Shown: positions 7,252-15,796 of the stretch, in pieces
Numbering within the stretch: the first letter of the stretch is position 1
Layout of the letters: the number at the start of each line of letters is the position of its first letter
Source of the DNA: Lachnospiraceae bacterium
GTDB taxonomy: Bacteria; Bacillota; Clostridia; Lachnospirales; Lachnospiraceae
Assembly (NCBI GenBank): GCA_030526245.1
Contig: JAUNDD010000006.1
Span: forward strand, 1 to 64,000
Length of the DNA: 64,000 bases
Reading direction: 5' to 3'
The notes under the pieces: generated by a model
Told to the model about the DNA's origin: nothing
The model's input: only the letters and a program-made list of their open reading frames with translations
Databases searched by the model: none
Program-made: the position numbers and the translations under genes

Positions 7252-7282
7252 ATCATAAACCCTGTGTCGGACACAGAGTCAA
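7252..7282 (-). promoter_or_regulatory. MerR-type promoter and operator of the flavoprotein gene
   Basis: The minus strand has TTGACT (7277-7282) and TATGAT (7252-7257) separated by 19 bases. The spacer holds the perfect palindrome CTGTGTC-C-GACACAG (7262-7276). A 19-base spacer with a dyad inside is the hallmark of promoters activated by MerR-family DNA distortion. The divergent gene at 7425 encodes such a regulator. Confidence 0.85.
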
Positions 7283-7424
7283 CACAGACTTGTCTCTTTC
7301 CGATACGTTTTCGTCAAAATATTTTCGGTTTTACAGCGTCGTATCCCGGCCTGCAGTTTATGCTTGCAGCCCTGTTTCCTTTTCACGCTCCTGCCGCCTG
7401 CGGCCAGGCCTTTTGAGGTGTACC

Positions 7425-8237
7425 ATGACCATCAACGAGCTTTCCAAACTCTCTCATGTCAAAACAGAGACCATCCGCTCCTACCGTCTGAAAGGACTTC
7501 TGAAACCTCATCAGAATCCGGTCAACAAATACTATGAGTATTCCGAGACGGATCTGTATCATCTTCTGTTTATCCGCAAGCTTCGGGAGATCAACATGTC
7601 CCTGGACAGCATTCAGTATGCCTACAACCGGCAGGATATGTCCGAGCTCCAAAGCGAGTACGAAAAGGAAAAGCAGCGGATCGATCACGAGATCCTGCAG
7701 CTGGAACGGCAGAAGCGGATGATGGAGCTGACCATCAACCATCTGAAGGAGTGCGAGACCGCCCTGGCTTCTCCCACCCTGATTCATTCCTACGATGAGC
7801 GCATCGACTGCTTCGATTTAGGCAGCAAAGATCCGATACTGGAGCAGTGGCTGGAACATAAATCTCTGTTCACCCAGTCCCTGCGCATTCCCGCTTCACT
7901 CCTGACGAGTCAGCCGCTGCCGGAGGAGATTCCTCTGCAGTGCGGCATCGGCTGCTATCGATCTCTGCTGGAGGAATACGGACTGTCCATCCCGGAGAAG
8001 GCTGTGGTCTATCCCGATGGCGAATATGTCGCCTTCACCGTAGAGCTTGACCGGCTGGATCATATAAAAAAGGAGCAGCTCCTGCCGCTCCTTGACTTTG
8101 TCAAAGCTCACCACTATGAGATCGTTGGCGACACCACCGCCTTCCTGTATCAGGTTACCCCCACAGAAGAAGGGTGCCGGCTCCATTACCGCATGCGGGT
8201 GATGGTCAGACCACTCTCAGGAAGTTGCCGCCCATGA
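7425..8237 (+). CDS. MerR family transcriptional regulator
   Basis: A 270-residue protein. Residues 1-70 are the MerR winged helix (INELSKLSHVKTETIRSYR, then a typical KYYEYSETDLYHLLFIRKLR wing and helix). A coiled coil covers about 75-110. The C-terminal 150 residues look like a GyrI-like or effector-binding beta domain (YPDGEYVAFTVEL, YQVTPTEEGCRLHYRM). The start is the ATG after GAGGTG at 7425; a longer frame upstream lacks a ribosome site. It is divergent from the flavoprotein reductase gene and most likely activates it. The inducer may be the substrate of that enzyme. Its last 32 bases overlap the convergent amidohydrolase gene. Confidence 0.9.
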   Translation: MTINELSKLSHVKTETIRSYRLKGLLKPHQNPVNKYYEYSETDLYHLLFIRKLREINMSLDSIQYAYNRQDMSELQSEYEKEKQRIDHEILQLERQKRMMELTINHLKECETALASPTLIHSYDERIDCFDLGSKDPILEQWLEHKSLFTQSLRIPASLLTSQPLPEEIPLQCGIGCYRSLLEEYGLSIPEKAVVYPDGEYVAFTVELDRLDHIKKEQLLPLLDFVKAHHYEIVGDTTAFLYQVTPTEEGCRLHYRMRVMVRPLSGSCRP

Positions 8238-9099
8238 CCTTGTCCCACTGTTCCGGTGTCAGCCCTGCATTGTTTCGGATATCCTCCACAAACAGAGTCA
8301 TATCCGCCTGACGGCATTTCCCCGGATACAGCAGCAGCGGGAAATCACTGCCAAACATCAGCCGATCCTCTCCCACCAGCTCGATCACCGCTTTGATGAT
8401 GTGAATATCGTACAGCAGCGGATTGGTGGCGAAATCGTAGCAGACATTTCCAAACTTCTTTTTCAGCTTCGGATTGTTCTCAAAGAAGGGGAGTCCGCCG
8501 CCCATATGGGCCAGGATCAGCTTCAGATCCGGATGGCTGCAGATGATCTGCGTCAGCGGCGTTAAGGGCGTCATATCCCGGCCCGGATACATGTGTCCCA
8601 CCGGTTCACCGCAGTGAATGTTCACCGGAAGCCCCTTCCGCTCCGCCATCTCCAGAACCTCCAGCAGCCGCGGATCCTCAAAGGTATATCCGTTGCCCCC
8701 CGGTCCCAGCTCGCCGATACCGGAAAAGCCCAGTTTTTCACATCGCTCGATCTCCTCCAGAGCCGCATCTCCGAACACCGGATTGATGGACATAAAGCCC
8801 CGCAGCCGATCCGGATATTTCTTCAGCGCATCCGCCATATAGTCGTTGTGCTCCCGCATCAGCCCCGGATCATTCCAGTACCAGCCCTGCATGCACATGC
8901 CCTGTACCCCGGCCTCATCGCAGCAGGCCAGTGCCTCCTCGATGTTCACCCAGGCCTCTTCGGTGCCCTTGCCGTTGGCCGGCTTTCGGGTCAGTGCCTC
9001 GAAGGTGGCATCCATCGCGGCATAGCGATCCCAGTTTTCATAAAACTCCGGCGGGAAAAGATGCACGTGCACATCCCAGATCGGTCCCTGTCCTGTCAT
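8206..9099 (-). CDS. Amidohydrolase family protein (amidohydrolase 2 type)
   Basis: A 297-residue TIM-barrel metal hydrolase. The N-terminal HVH (WDVHVHLF, residues 10-12), NIHCGE, LAHMGGGLPFF and FGSDFP motifs supply the His and Asp ligands. This family includes decarboxylases such as aminocarboxymuconate decarboxylase and dihydroxybenzoate decarboxylase, as well as lactonases. The exact reaction cannot be told. The ATG overlaps the stop of the gene at 9096-9413 as ATGA, so the two are translationally coupled. It converges on the MerR gene with a 32-base overlap, so the two transcripts are antisense there. Confidence 0.85.
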   Translation of the reverse strand: MTGQGPIWDVHVHLFPPEFYENWDRYAAMDATFEALTRKPANGKGTEEAWVNIEEALACCDEAGVQGMCMQGWYWNDPGLMREHNDYMADALKKYPDRLRGFMSINPVFGDAALEEIERCEKLGFSGIGELGPGGNGYTFEDPRLLEVLEMAERKGLPVNIHCGEPVGHMYPGRDMTPLTPLTQIICSHPDLKLILAHMGGGLPFFENNPKLKKKFGNVCYDFATNPLLYDIHIIKAVIELVGEDRLMFGSDFPLLLYPGKCRQADMTLFVEDIRNNAGLTPEQWDKVMGGNFLRVV

Positions 9100-9413
9100 G
9101 CTTCCTCTCCTTCCTCATTCATCGCCGTCGCCGGCGTTTCCGTTTCCTCCGTCACCGTATCTGCATTCTCCACCGGAACCGTTTTTTCTTCCTCACTCAC
9201 CGCATCCACGTCCGCAACCGGATCTGCTTTTTCTTCCATGTACACCGGCTCCACGATGATGGGTCCCTCTTCCTCCTTGGCAAAAAAGGCCGCCGCCTTC
9301 TGCAGCGTGTACCTCGTGTGCTTTCTTAAAAGCCGGATGCCTGCAGCCGCAACCCCCGCAGCCGTAGCGGCCACAATGGCAGCCGCCGCTCTTTCTGTTT
9401 TCGTCAGCCTCAT
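9096..9413 (-). CDS. Small N-terminally anchored acidic protein, unknown function
   Basis: This 105-residue protein starts at ATG 9413 behind AGGAGG. Residues 7-25 (AAAAIVAATAAGVAAAGIRLL) are a short Ala/Gly-rich hydrophobic segment followed by Arg and Lys, so it is probably an N-terminal anchor. The second half is a low-complexity acidic tail of Glu, Val, Ala and Thr (EEKADPVADVDAVSEEEK). No fold or family is recognised. It is co-transcribed and translationally coupled with the amidohydrolase gene, so a shared role is likely. Confidence 0.65.
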   Translation of the reverse strand: MRLTKTERAAAAIVAATAAGVAAAGIRLLRKHTRYTLQKAAAFFAKEEEGPIIVEPVYMEEKADPVADVDAVSEEEKTVPVENADTVTEETETPATAMNEEGEEA

Positions 9414-9475
9414 GTTGATCCTCCTGTCTATCCTGTCTGTATCAGCTTTCACTTCCCTGTAAAAGAACAAAACAT

Positions 9476-9601
9476 GTTACCGTTCACGCATGAACCGTAA
9501 CCAAAACGTCCCCTGCACGCCAGCCGCTCTGCGGTGGTTGTCCGTAGCCTTGCCCGATTTTATATCAGGCCCATAGGAATCTCCTATGAAGGGACAAAGC
9601 G
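9476..9601. repeat. GTTAC palindrome plus multi-hairpin module
   Basis: GTTACCGTTCA-CGCA-TGAACCGTAAC (9476-9501) is followed by CCAAAA and a stretch with AGCCGCTCTGCGGTGGTTGT, GCCCGA...TCAGGCC and CATAGGAATCTCCTATG. The second part closely resembles 61297-61390. No gene lies here. Confidence 0.75.
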
Positions 9602-9632
9602 TGCCCCTGCATTTCTCAGGCTTACAGGAAAC

Positions 9633-9666
9633 AAAAAGGGGCAGCCTGCAAGCGCAGACCACCCCC
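9633..9666 (-). terminator. Terminator of the SEC-C protein gene
   Basis: On the minus strand GGGGGTGGTCTG pairs with CAGGCTGCCCC (with wobbles), followed by TTTTTG. Confidence 0.6.
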
Positions 9667-9676
9667 ATCATTTCTA

Positions 9677-10180
9677 TTAGTTTCTGCCGCAGCAGTGCTT
9701 ATACTTCTTGCCGCTGCCACAGGGACATGCATCGTTACGGCCAACCTTCTTCGGCTTCACGATGGTGTTCATCTTCTTCGCCTCAAGATACAGGCTCTTG
9801 CGGGTCTCTTCATCGAAGATGCTCTTCCATGCTTCCAGACCGTACAGCCAGTCAGCCTTTGCATCTACCATGTTCTTGTACAGCTCCACCTTATCGAAGC
9901 CAAGGTTAACAACGGTATCCTCGGTCATCTCTTCGATGGGGTTCTTTTCCTTCAGGCTGTCATTGATGCCATCCAGGAAACCGGTCATGGTCTGAATGTC
10001 AGTGCCGTACTTTTCAGCCAGCTCCTTTACGGTACCGGTTACCACTTCATCCGGGTTAGCCAGCAGCTGCTCGTAAATTCCTTTTTCTACTGCAAAATAA
10101 GCAGTCCAGAATGCCTGCAGTGCCTTCTGATCAGCTTCCTGAGAGTATGCAACCTCTCTCCAATCCTGTAATAATGCCAT
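9677..10180 (-). CDS. SEC-C metal-binding motif protein
   Basis: The 167-residue protein ends with a SEC-C zinc motif ([19 protein letters not shown]), the module also found at the SecA C-terminus, where it helps partner recognition. The rest is acidic and helical with no enzymatic motif. The start at 10180 is chosen because AAGGAG lies just before it; an upstream ATG at 10210 has no ribosome site. It is a single-gene unit on the minus strand. Function is unknown; a role in protein handling is only inferred from the motif. Confidence 0.8.
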   Translation of the reverse strand: MALLQDWREVAYSQEADQKALQAFWTAYFAVEKGIYEQLLANPDEVVTGTVKELAEKYGTDIQTMTGFLDGINDSLKEKNPIEEMTEDTVVNLGFDKVELYKNMVDAKADWLYGLEAWKSIFDEETRKSLYLEAKKMNTIVKPKKVGRNDACPCGSGKKYKHCCGRN

Positions 10181-10409
10181 CTCTATCTCCTTGCAATGTA
10201 ATGTATTCAAATCGAAACGCTAGCATTATACCTTGTTTCCGGCAATTATTCAACACCTGCTTTTCAGGCGGGCATTTCTTGACCCACAGGCAGACCGTCC
10301 AGTCCACCTCCTGCCCGTACTTTCCACATCACTCACCGTGATCTGCAGCCATTCAAATGCCGTTCCCCCTTGTGGAAACCGCTGTTTTGTCTTAGTATCA
10401 TTAGAAAAC

Positions 10410-10437
10410 GTTACGGTTCACCAGGCGAACTGTATCC
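10410..10437. repeat. Copy of the GTTAC palindrome family
   Basis: GTTACGGTTCACC-AGGCGAACTGTATCC, diverged at the right end. It lies in the 350-base gap between 10180 and 10530, where no gene is seen. Confidence 0.55.
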
Positions 10438-10529
10438 CCACGAAAACTCCCGGCAGCTCCAGGCTTTGGCCCCTGCTGTGCTGCCAGGGCCGCAACCGGT
10501 TATCCCCGCACTATGAAAGGATCACATTT

Positions 10530-10736
10530 ATGAATAAGCTTCGCCGCATTCTGGCACTCATTGGCGTCATCGTCATTGCCGTGCTCTTTCTGACCACCTG
10601 CATTCTGGGACTCTTTGGCTCCCCGGATACCAAAGACCTGTTCATGGCCTCCCTGGCCGCTCTGGTCATCGTACCCGGACTGCTCTACGCCATGCTCCTG
10701 GTGGCAAAGATCCTGCAGGATCGTCATGACCAGTGA
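10530..10736 (+). CDS. Small membrane protein, 68 aa
   Basis: Two predicted membrane helices (about 8-28 and 40-60) frame a short loop GLFGSPDTKD; the end is charged (KILQDRHDQ). The ATG follows AAAGGA. A terminator follows immediately, which supports a real gene. No family is recognised. Confidence 0.55.
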   Translation: MNKLRRILALIGVIVIAVLFLTTCILGLFGSPDTKDLFMASLAALVIVPGLLYAMLLVAKILQDRHDQ

Positions 10737-10768
10737 TCCGACGCCGCTCACTTTTTCAAACTGTACAC

Positions 10769-10807
10769 AAAAAGCCTCCACGCAGAAAGCTGCGTCGAGG
10801 CTTTTTT
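10769..10807. terminator. Bidirectional terminator
   Basis: AAAAGCCTC...CACGCAG AAAG CTGCGTC...GAGGCTTTT, with A-run and T-run on both sides. It serves the plus-strand gene ending at 10736 and the minus-strand gene ending at 10868. Confidence 0.88.
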
Positions 10808-10867
10808 CAGATCACGGTATGAAATATACCGACCAGTATGTAACGGCACTATTAAAAAAACAGGCTG

Positions 10868-11674
10868 TTATTCCCACCGGGCATCAAAGTACAGGCGATA
10901 GTCCGGTGTCTCTCCGACCAGCACAAAATCATAGGCTGCCAGGCCCGCCGGGCCGTCCCCCTGGACATGCAGGGCAATGTAATTGACCCCTTTCTTTCTG
11001 GCTCTTCGGGCCAGCTTCTTATAATCATGCTCCTCCGTGGCATTGACTTCCCGGAACAGATACTTATGCCGTTTCTCCCGCCGGGTGGTGTTTCGACCGT
11101 AGTACTGACCGATACCGGCATCGTAGATCCGGATGTAGGTCGACAGGGAATAGGGGCTGAGCAGCTTGATATCGGACACGCCCTGGGACTGTGCATGCTC
11201 CTGCACCAGATCCGCCACTTCGATTACATGACTTTCCAGCTTATACGGGTTTTCATTTTTCGAAAAATAATTCTCATTCAGGACGCTTTTGCCGCATACC
11301 ACGATGGCAGCCACTACCAGAAGGCCCGTTACTCCCTTCATCCAGAGCTTTCGGCCCGAGGAGATCAGCCAGACGCCCAGCCAGACCGTTACCGGCACCA
11401 CCGGCAGGATCCACATGGTCCGCCAGTACACCTTCTCTCCCACCATTTTTTTGATCACCCAGGCGCTGACCGGGCAGAAGATCACGACCAGGCCCATCAG
11501 TGCAACACTGAGCAGAAAGCTCGCCCGTTTCTTTTCTTCCCTTTTTTCGCTCCGGAGCACCACCACTACCAGCAGGATCAGACCGATCGTAAACAGCCAC
11601 CGAAACAGACTTCCTCCGAAATATTTATTCCAGCCGTTCAGGCTCATTTCAATCAGATTGGTTAACCTAGTCAC
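10868..11674 (-). CDS. Membrane protein, possibly C-terminal part of a split DUF6077-like protein
   Basis: The 268-residue protein has about four membrane helices in the first half (residues 25-42, 50-70, 85-103, 112-130), then a soluble domain of about 130 residues (SPYSLSTYIRIYDAGIGQYYGR; VNYIALHVQG). It starts with GTG after AGGAGGTTAAG, and that ribosome site overlaps the stop region of the preceding gene. The two are nine bases apart and must be co-expressed. Together they equal one glycosyltransferase-like polytopic membrane protein with a C-terminal soluble domain. No catalytic motif is seen here. Confidence 0.6.
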   Translation of the reverse strand: MTRLTNLIEMSLNGWNKYFGGSLFRWLFTIGLILLVVVVLRSEKREEKKRASFLLSVALMGLVVIFCPVSAWVIKKMVGEKVYWRTMWILPVVPVTVWLGVWLISSGRKLWMKGVTGLLVVAAIVVCGKSVLNENYFSKNENPYKLESHVIEVADLVQEHAQSQGVSDIKLLSPYSLSTYIRIYDAGIGQYYGRNTTRREKRHKYLFREVNATEEHDYKKLARRARKKGVNYIALHVQGDGPAGLAAYDFVLVGETPDYRLYFDARWE

Positions 11675-11683
11675 CTTAACCTC

Positions 11684-12709
11684 CTATAACAGCAGATAGA
11701 TCATTCCCACCACCAGGGACGGCAGACAGCACAGCACCGTCAGCAGCAGGGCCCTCCAGGATCGACGTGCCCAGGCCGTCACGATACCGCAGCAGCCGCA
11801 GAGGACGCCGGCCACCATAACACCCATGGACGAAAACAGGCAGCAGCACACATTCATCAGAAACAGCAGCAGCCAGCTGCTTTTTTCCTCCCGACCACAG
11901 TAGATCTCATAAAACTGTGATAAAAGCAGCGGCACTCCCAGCGAAGCCAGCACTGCTTTTCCCTGCCAGCTTCGGATCCACATAAAGGTGGCCGATGAAT
12001 ACACGGAATACCCGGAAAAGGTCAGCACCACCGCTGTCAGCGTCAGAAACAACACCTGCTTCTCCCGATCTCCCGGATAGAATACCGCCCCCAGCAGACT
12101 GTAGGCCAGATAAACCCAGAATACCAGAATGGCCGGGAAATACAGATGCGCCAGCATGGCCGGATGTGTGCCGGCGATCTCCGACAGCGCAGCCAGCATC
12201 AGCGGCCAGGCAGCCAGAATGTAGCGTTTTGGCGGCCGCTTATATTCATTTCCCTTATAGGGACCGTATTTATACAGTGAATTCGTTTCAACACTGGCTG
12301 TGGCCACCGCCACATAGTTGGCGTCGTCATCGTCGATATGCTGATGGGTCGTCACATACCCGGCCTGCAGACTGAACAGCAGCAAAAAAGGCAGCAGGGC
12401 CAGCAGCGTACGTATCCCCAGCCCGCGAAACCAGGACAGCTCGGCCGAAAAGTCATGGCAACGCACCAGAGACCAGACGCAGCCCAGCACCACCGGCAGG
12501 CACCACACCCACAGCAGCTGAGTCAGCGAGCATTGTCTCAGGGACATAAACACTGCCACCACCTCAAAATACGCCAGTTCCAGGACCAGTCCTGCCAGAT
12601 AGGCCCAGACCGGATTCCCCTTTCTTTTTGTGCTGCGTGCCAGGACCAGACGCCCCAGAAGCCAGGGTGTGATCAGGATCCAGGCCAGCAGCCTTACCAG
12701 TGTGATCAT
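11684..12709 (-). CDS. Polytopic membrane protein, DUF6077-like
   Basis: The 341-residue protein has about nine membrane segments. After helix 4 comes an acidic loop THQHIDDDDANYVAVA, and then YKRPPKRYILAAWPLM and HPAMLAHLYFPAILV. An acidic residue cluster in the first large outer loop is typical of GT-C-type glycosyltransferases that use lipid-linked sugars. I recall the family as DUF6077. The start at ATG 12709 follows AAAGGAGA. It is the first of a two-gene pair with 10868-11674. Function in envelope glycan assembly is an inference. Confidence 0.6.
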   Translation of the reverse strand: MITLVRLLAWILITPWLLGRLVLARSTKRKGNPVWAYLAGLVLELAYFEVVAVFMSLRQCSLTQLLWVWCLPVVLGCVWSLVRCHDFSAELSWFRGLGIRTLLALLPFLLLFSLQAGYVTTHQHIDDDDANYVAVATASVETNSLYKYGPYKGNEYKRPPKRYILAAWPLMLAALSEIAGTHPAMLAHLYFPAILVFWVYLAYSLLGAVFYPGDREKQVLFLTLTAVVLTFSGYSVYSSATFMWIRSWQGKAVLASLGVPLLLSQFYEIYCGREEKSSWLLLFLMNVCCCLFSSMGVMVAGVLCGCCGIVTAWARRSWRALLLTVLCCLPSLVVGMIYLLL

Positions 12710-12738
12710 ACACGTTCTCTCCTTTTCCGGATACAAAG

Positions 12739-12763
12739 ATGCCCGGCTGGTAAAGCCGGGCAT
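12739..12763 (-). terminator. Strong hairpin after purA
   Basis: ATGCCCGGCT-TTACC-AGCCGGGCAT, ten perfect pairs, followed on the minus strand by CTTTGT. The T-run is weak, so it may be leaky towards the gene at 12709. Confidence 0.6.
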
Positions 12764-12809
12764 ACAGCACTGTCTGTTCTTCTGCAGGTATTCGAGCGCG
12801 CGCTCCTGC

Positions 12810-14084
12810 TTAGCGATAGATGATATCGTCGCGTCCCGGGCCATTGGAAACCATGGTGATCGGGAAGCCGATATGCTTCTCCACAAACTCAATGTAGTTG
12901 CGGCAGTTTTCCGGAAGCTCCTCGTACTTCTTGATACCGCGGATATCGCACTTCCAGCCCGGCAGTACCTCGTAGACCGGCTTAGCCTTAGCCAGCTTGG
13001 CGGTAGTCGGGAAATCCGTGGTGATCTCTCCGTCGACATCGTAGCCAACGCAGACCGGAATCTCATCCAGGTAGCCCAGTACATCCAGTACCGTGAAGGC
13101 TACGTCCGTTGCCCCCTGCAGGCGGCAGCCGTAGCGGGAAGCTACGCAGTCAAACCAGCCCATACGACGCGGACGACCGGTGGTGGCACCGTACTCGCCG
13201 CCGTCACCGCCGCGGCGACGCAGCTCGTCGGCCTCCTCACCGAAGATCTCGCTGACAAACTCACCGGCACCAACGGCACTGGAGTAAGCCTTGCAGACAA
13301 CGATGACCTTTTTGATCTCATAGGGCGGGATACCGGCACCCACCGCACCGTAACCGGCCAGTGTGGAGGAGGAGGTTACCATCGGGTAGATACCATGATC
13401 CGGATCCTTCAGGGTTCCCAGCTGACCTTCCAGCAGAACGGTCTTTCCTTCATCGATAGCCTTCTGGAGCATCGTGGAGGTGTCGCATACATAGGGAGCG
13501 ATCATATCACGATAGGTATGCAGCTCTTCCAGAATATCCTCCGGCTTCAGCGGCTCCTTGTGATACAGATGTACCAGCAGCGCGTTCTTCAGCTCGCAGA
13601 CACGCTGAGCCTTTTCCTGCAGCGTCTCCTCATCGAACAGCTCGCTGACCTGGAAACCGATCTTTGCAAACTTATCGGAATAGAACGGTGCGATACCGGA
13701 CTTGGTCGATCCGAAGGAACGGCCGCCGAGGCGCTCTTCCTCACAGGCATCCAGCAGGATGTGATAGGACATCACGATCTGTGCACGATCGGATACAGCC
13801 AGCTTCGGTGCCGGAACACCGCGCTCGATCAAGGTCTGCACCTCCTTGCAGAGAACCGGAATGTTCAGAGCTACGCCATTACCGATGACGCTGGTGGTAT
13901 GCTGATAAAAGCATCCGGACGGCAGGGTATGAAGTGCAAACTTGCCGTACTGATTTACGATCGTATGACCAGCATTTGCTCCACCCTGAAAGCGTACGAT
14001 ATAGTCCGCCTTCTCCGCCAGTGTATCTGTAATCTTTCCTTTTCCCTCGTCGCCCCAGTTAGCGCCTACTACTGCTTCTACCAT
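12810..14084 (-). CDS. purA: Adenylosuccinate synthetase
   Basis: Joins IMP and aspartate with GTP to make adenylosuccinate, the first committed step to AMP. The 424-residue length is standard. The P-loop GANWGDEGKGKITD at the N-terminus, QGGANAGHT, and RYGCRLQGATDVAF-type substrate regions are present. The ATG follows GGAGGAG. It lies 59 bases downstream of purB, which catalyses the next step, so both enzymes of the AMP branch are made together. Confidence 0.97.
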   Translation of the reverse strand: MVEAVVGANWGDEGKGKITDTLAEKADYIVRFQGGANAGHTIVNQYGKFALHTLPSGCFYQHTTSVIGNGVALNIPVLCKEVQTLIERGVPAPKLAVSDRAQIVMSYHILLDACEEERLGGRSFGSTKSGIAPFYSDKFAKIGFQVSELFDEETLQEKAQRVCELKNALLVHLYHKEPLKPEDILEELHTYRDMIAPYVCDTSTMLQKAIDEGKTVLLEGQLGTLKDPDHGIYPMVTSSSTLAGYGAVGAGIPPYEIKKVIVVCKAYSSAVGAGEFVSEIFGEEADELRRRGGDGGEYGATTGRPRRMGWFDCVASRYGCRLQGATDVAFTVLDVLGYLDEIPVCVGYDVDGEITTDFPTTAKLAKAKPVYEVLPGWKCDIRGIKKYEELPENCRNYIEFVEKHIGFPITMVSNGPGRDDIIYR

Positions 14085-14143
14085 GAGTCACTCCTCCATA
14101 AAAGTAGCTATTTTCTTTGAAAAAAGCATCAAAACCGGCTCGA

Positions 14144-15577
14144 TCAGACGTTGATCTCTGCCTTAACGCCAAGAATCTCCTTGTTTGCATCCAGGATCGG
14201 CTGTACATGCTCCTCCAGGAAACGGGTAACCTGCCAGCCGGCACAGCCGGTGTAGCGAGCCGGATCCATGCTCTTCTCCAGCTCCTCCAGGCTCAGGTTG
14301 AAGGACGGATCTGCCGCGATCAGCGCCAGCAGGTCGTTATCCTTACCCTCTTCCTTCACGTGACGGCCTGCCTCCATGGACAGCTCACGGATTCTTTCAT
14401 GCAGCTCCTGACGGTCTCCGCCAGCCTTTACTGCATCCATCATGATATTTTCAGTTGCCATAAACGGCAGCTCACTTCTGAGTCTCTTTTCGATAACCTT
14501 CGGATAAACCTTCAGTCCATCCGTTACGTTCAGGCACAGATCCAGGATACCATCCGTTGCCAGGAAGCCCTCAGCCACCGACAGTCTCTTGTTGGCCGAG
14601 TCATCCAGCGTACGCTCAAACCACTGCACTGCAGAGGTGATCGCCGGGTTCAGTGCATCCACCATCACGTATCTGGCCAGTGAGTCGATACGCTCACTTC
14701 TCATGGGATTACGCTTGTAGGCCATCGCCGAGGAGCCGATCTGGGTCTTCTCGAAGGGTTCTTCCACTTCCTTCAGATGCTGAAGCAGACGGATATCCCC
14801 TGCCATCTTGTGAGCCGAAGCCGCAATGCCTGCCAGCACGTTCAGCACTCTGGTATCCACCTTACGGGAGTAGGTCTGTCCGGATACCGGATAGCAGCCG
14901 CTGATTCCCATCTTTTCAGCGATCATCGGATCCAGCTTTGCAATCTTATCGTAGTCACCGTCAAACAGCTCCAGGAAGCTGGCCTGTGTTCCGGTGGTTC
15001 CCTTGCAGCCAAGCAGACGGATGGTGGACAGTACGTAATCCAGATCCTCCAGATCCATCATGAATTCCTGCATCCACAGGGTCGCTCTCTTACCAACGGT
15101 AGACGGCTGAGCCGGCTGGAAGTGAGTGAAGGCCAGTGTGGGCAGATCCTTGTATTCATCGGCAAAGCGAGCCAGCTGTGCAATCACATTCACCAGCTTG
15201 GTACGCACCAGCTGCAGAGCCTTTACCATAATGATGATATCCGTATTGTCACCCACATAGCAGCTGGTAGCGCCCAGATGGATGATCGGCTTTGCATTCG
15301 GGCACTGGAGTCCGTAGGCATAGACGTGAGACATAACATCGTGACGTACGATCTTCTCGCGTGCCTTCGCCTCGTCGTAGTTGATATCATCCTGGTGTGC
15401 TTTCATCTCTTCGATCTGAGCATCCGTGATCGGAAGTCCCAGCTCTTTTTCTGTCTCTGCCAGTGCGATCCAAAGGCGTCTCCATGTACGGAATTTCATA
15501 TCCGGTGAAAAGATAAACTGCATTTCCTTGCTCGCATATCTCTCGGACAGCGGGCTGACGTATCTGTCTGTACTCAT
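14144..15577 (-). CDS. purB: Adenylosuccinate lyase
   Basis: Cleaves adenylosuccinate to AMP and SAICAR to AICAR. The 477-residue protein carries the fumarase/aspartase signature SSAMAYKRNPMRSE and the HLGATSCYVGDNTD region. The start at 15577 is chosen because the protein begins MSTDRYVSPLSERYAS after AAAGGACG; an upstream start would lack a ribosome site. It is transcribed from its own promoter (15765-15793) through a leader with a strong 5' hairpin, and is followed by purA. Confidence 0.97.
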   Translation of the reverse strand: MSTDRYVSPLSERYASKEMQFIFSPDMKFRTWRRLWIALAETEKELGLPITDAQIEEMKAHQDDINYDEAKAREKIVRHDVMSHVYAYGLQCPNAKPIIHLGATSCYVGDNTDIIIMVKALQLVRTKLVNVIAQLARFADEYKDLPTLAFTHFQPAQPSTVGKRATLWMQEFMMDLEDLDYVLSTIRLLGCKGTTGTQASFLELFDGDYDKIAKLDPMIAEKMGISGCYPVSGQTYSRKVDTRVLNVLAGIAASAHKMAGDIRLLQHLKEVEEPFEKTQIGSSAMAYKRNPMRSERIDSLARYVMVDALNPAITSAVQWFERTLDDSANKRLSVAEGFLATDGILDLCLNVTDGLKVYPKVIEKRLRSELPFMATENIMMDAVKAGGDRQELHERIRELSMEAGRHVKEEGKDNDLLALIAADPSFNLSLEELEKSMDPARYTGCAGWQVTRFLEEHVQPILDANKEILGVKAEINV

Positions 15578-15725
15578 TTTCGTCCTTTCTGCTAAGCCGG
15601 TCAGGCTGCTGTATCCCATCCGGCCGGAATATCATGCCAAAGGCACGCTGCCCCGGCTCCGGGTCCGGCCGCAGCTTTTGCATGCCGCAGGGCCGCCTGA
15701 ACAATAACGGTTTGTCAACAGTCAA

Positions 15726-15758
15726 GCCTGCGCAGGGCATACTACGGCCTGCGCAGGC
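15726..15758 (-). promoter_or_regulatory. Leader hairpin of purB
   Basis: GCCTGCGCAGG and CCTGCGCAGGC form an 11-bp perfect stem directly after the expected start of transcription. In the plus direction it is followed by TTTT, but no plus-strand gene ends here, so it is more likely an mRNA 5' structure. Confidence 0.6.
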
Positions 15759-15764
15759 GGTTTT

Positions 15765-15793
15765 ACTATATCCTATTTAACCGGATAAATCAA
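15765..15793 (-). promoter_or_regulatory. Promoter of purB-purA
   Basis: TTGATT (15788-15793), 17 bases and TATAGT (15765-15770) on the minus strand, directly after the stop of the gene at 15797. Confidence 0.8.
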
Positions 15794-15796
15794 GCG

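Noticed and set aside
15580..15760. Purine riboswitch in the purB leader
   Set aside because: The conserved core and loop-loop sequences of the purine aptamer are not seen; only a simple hairpin is present.
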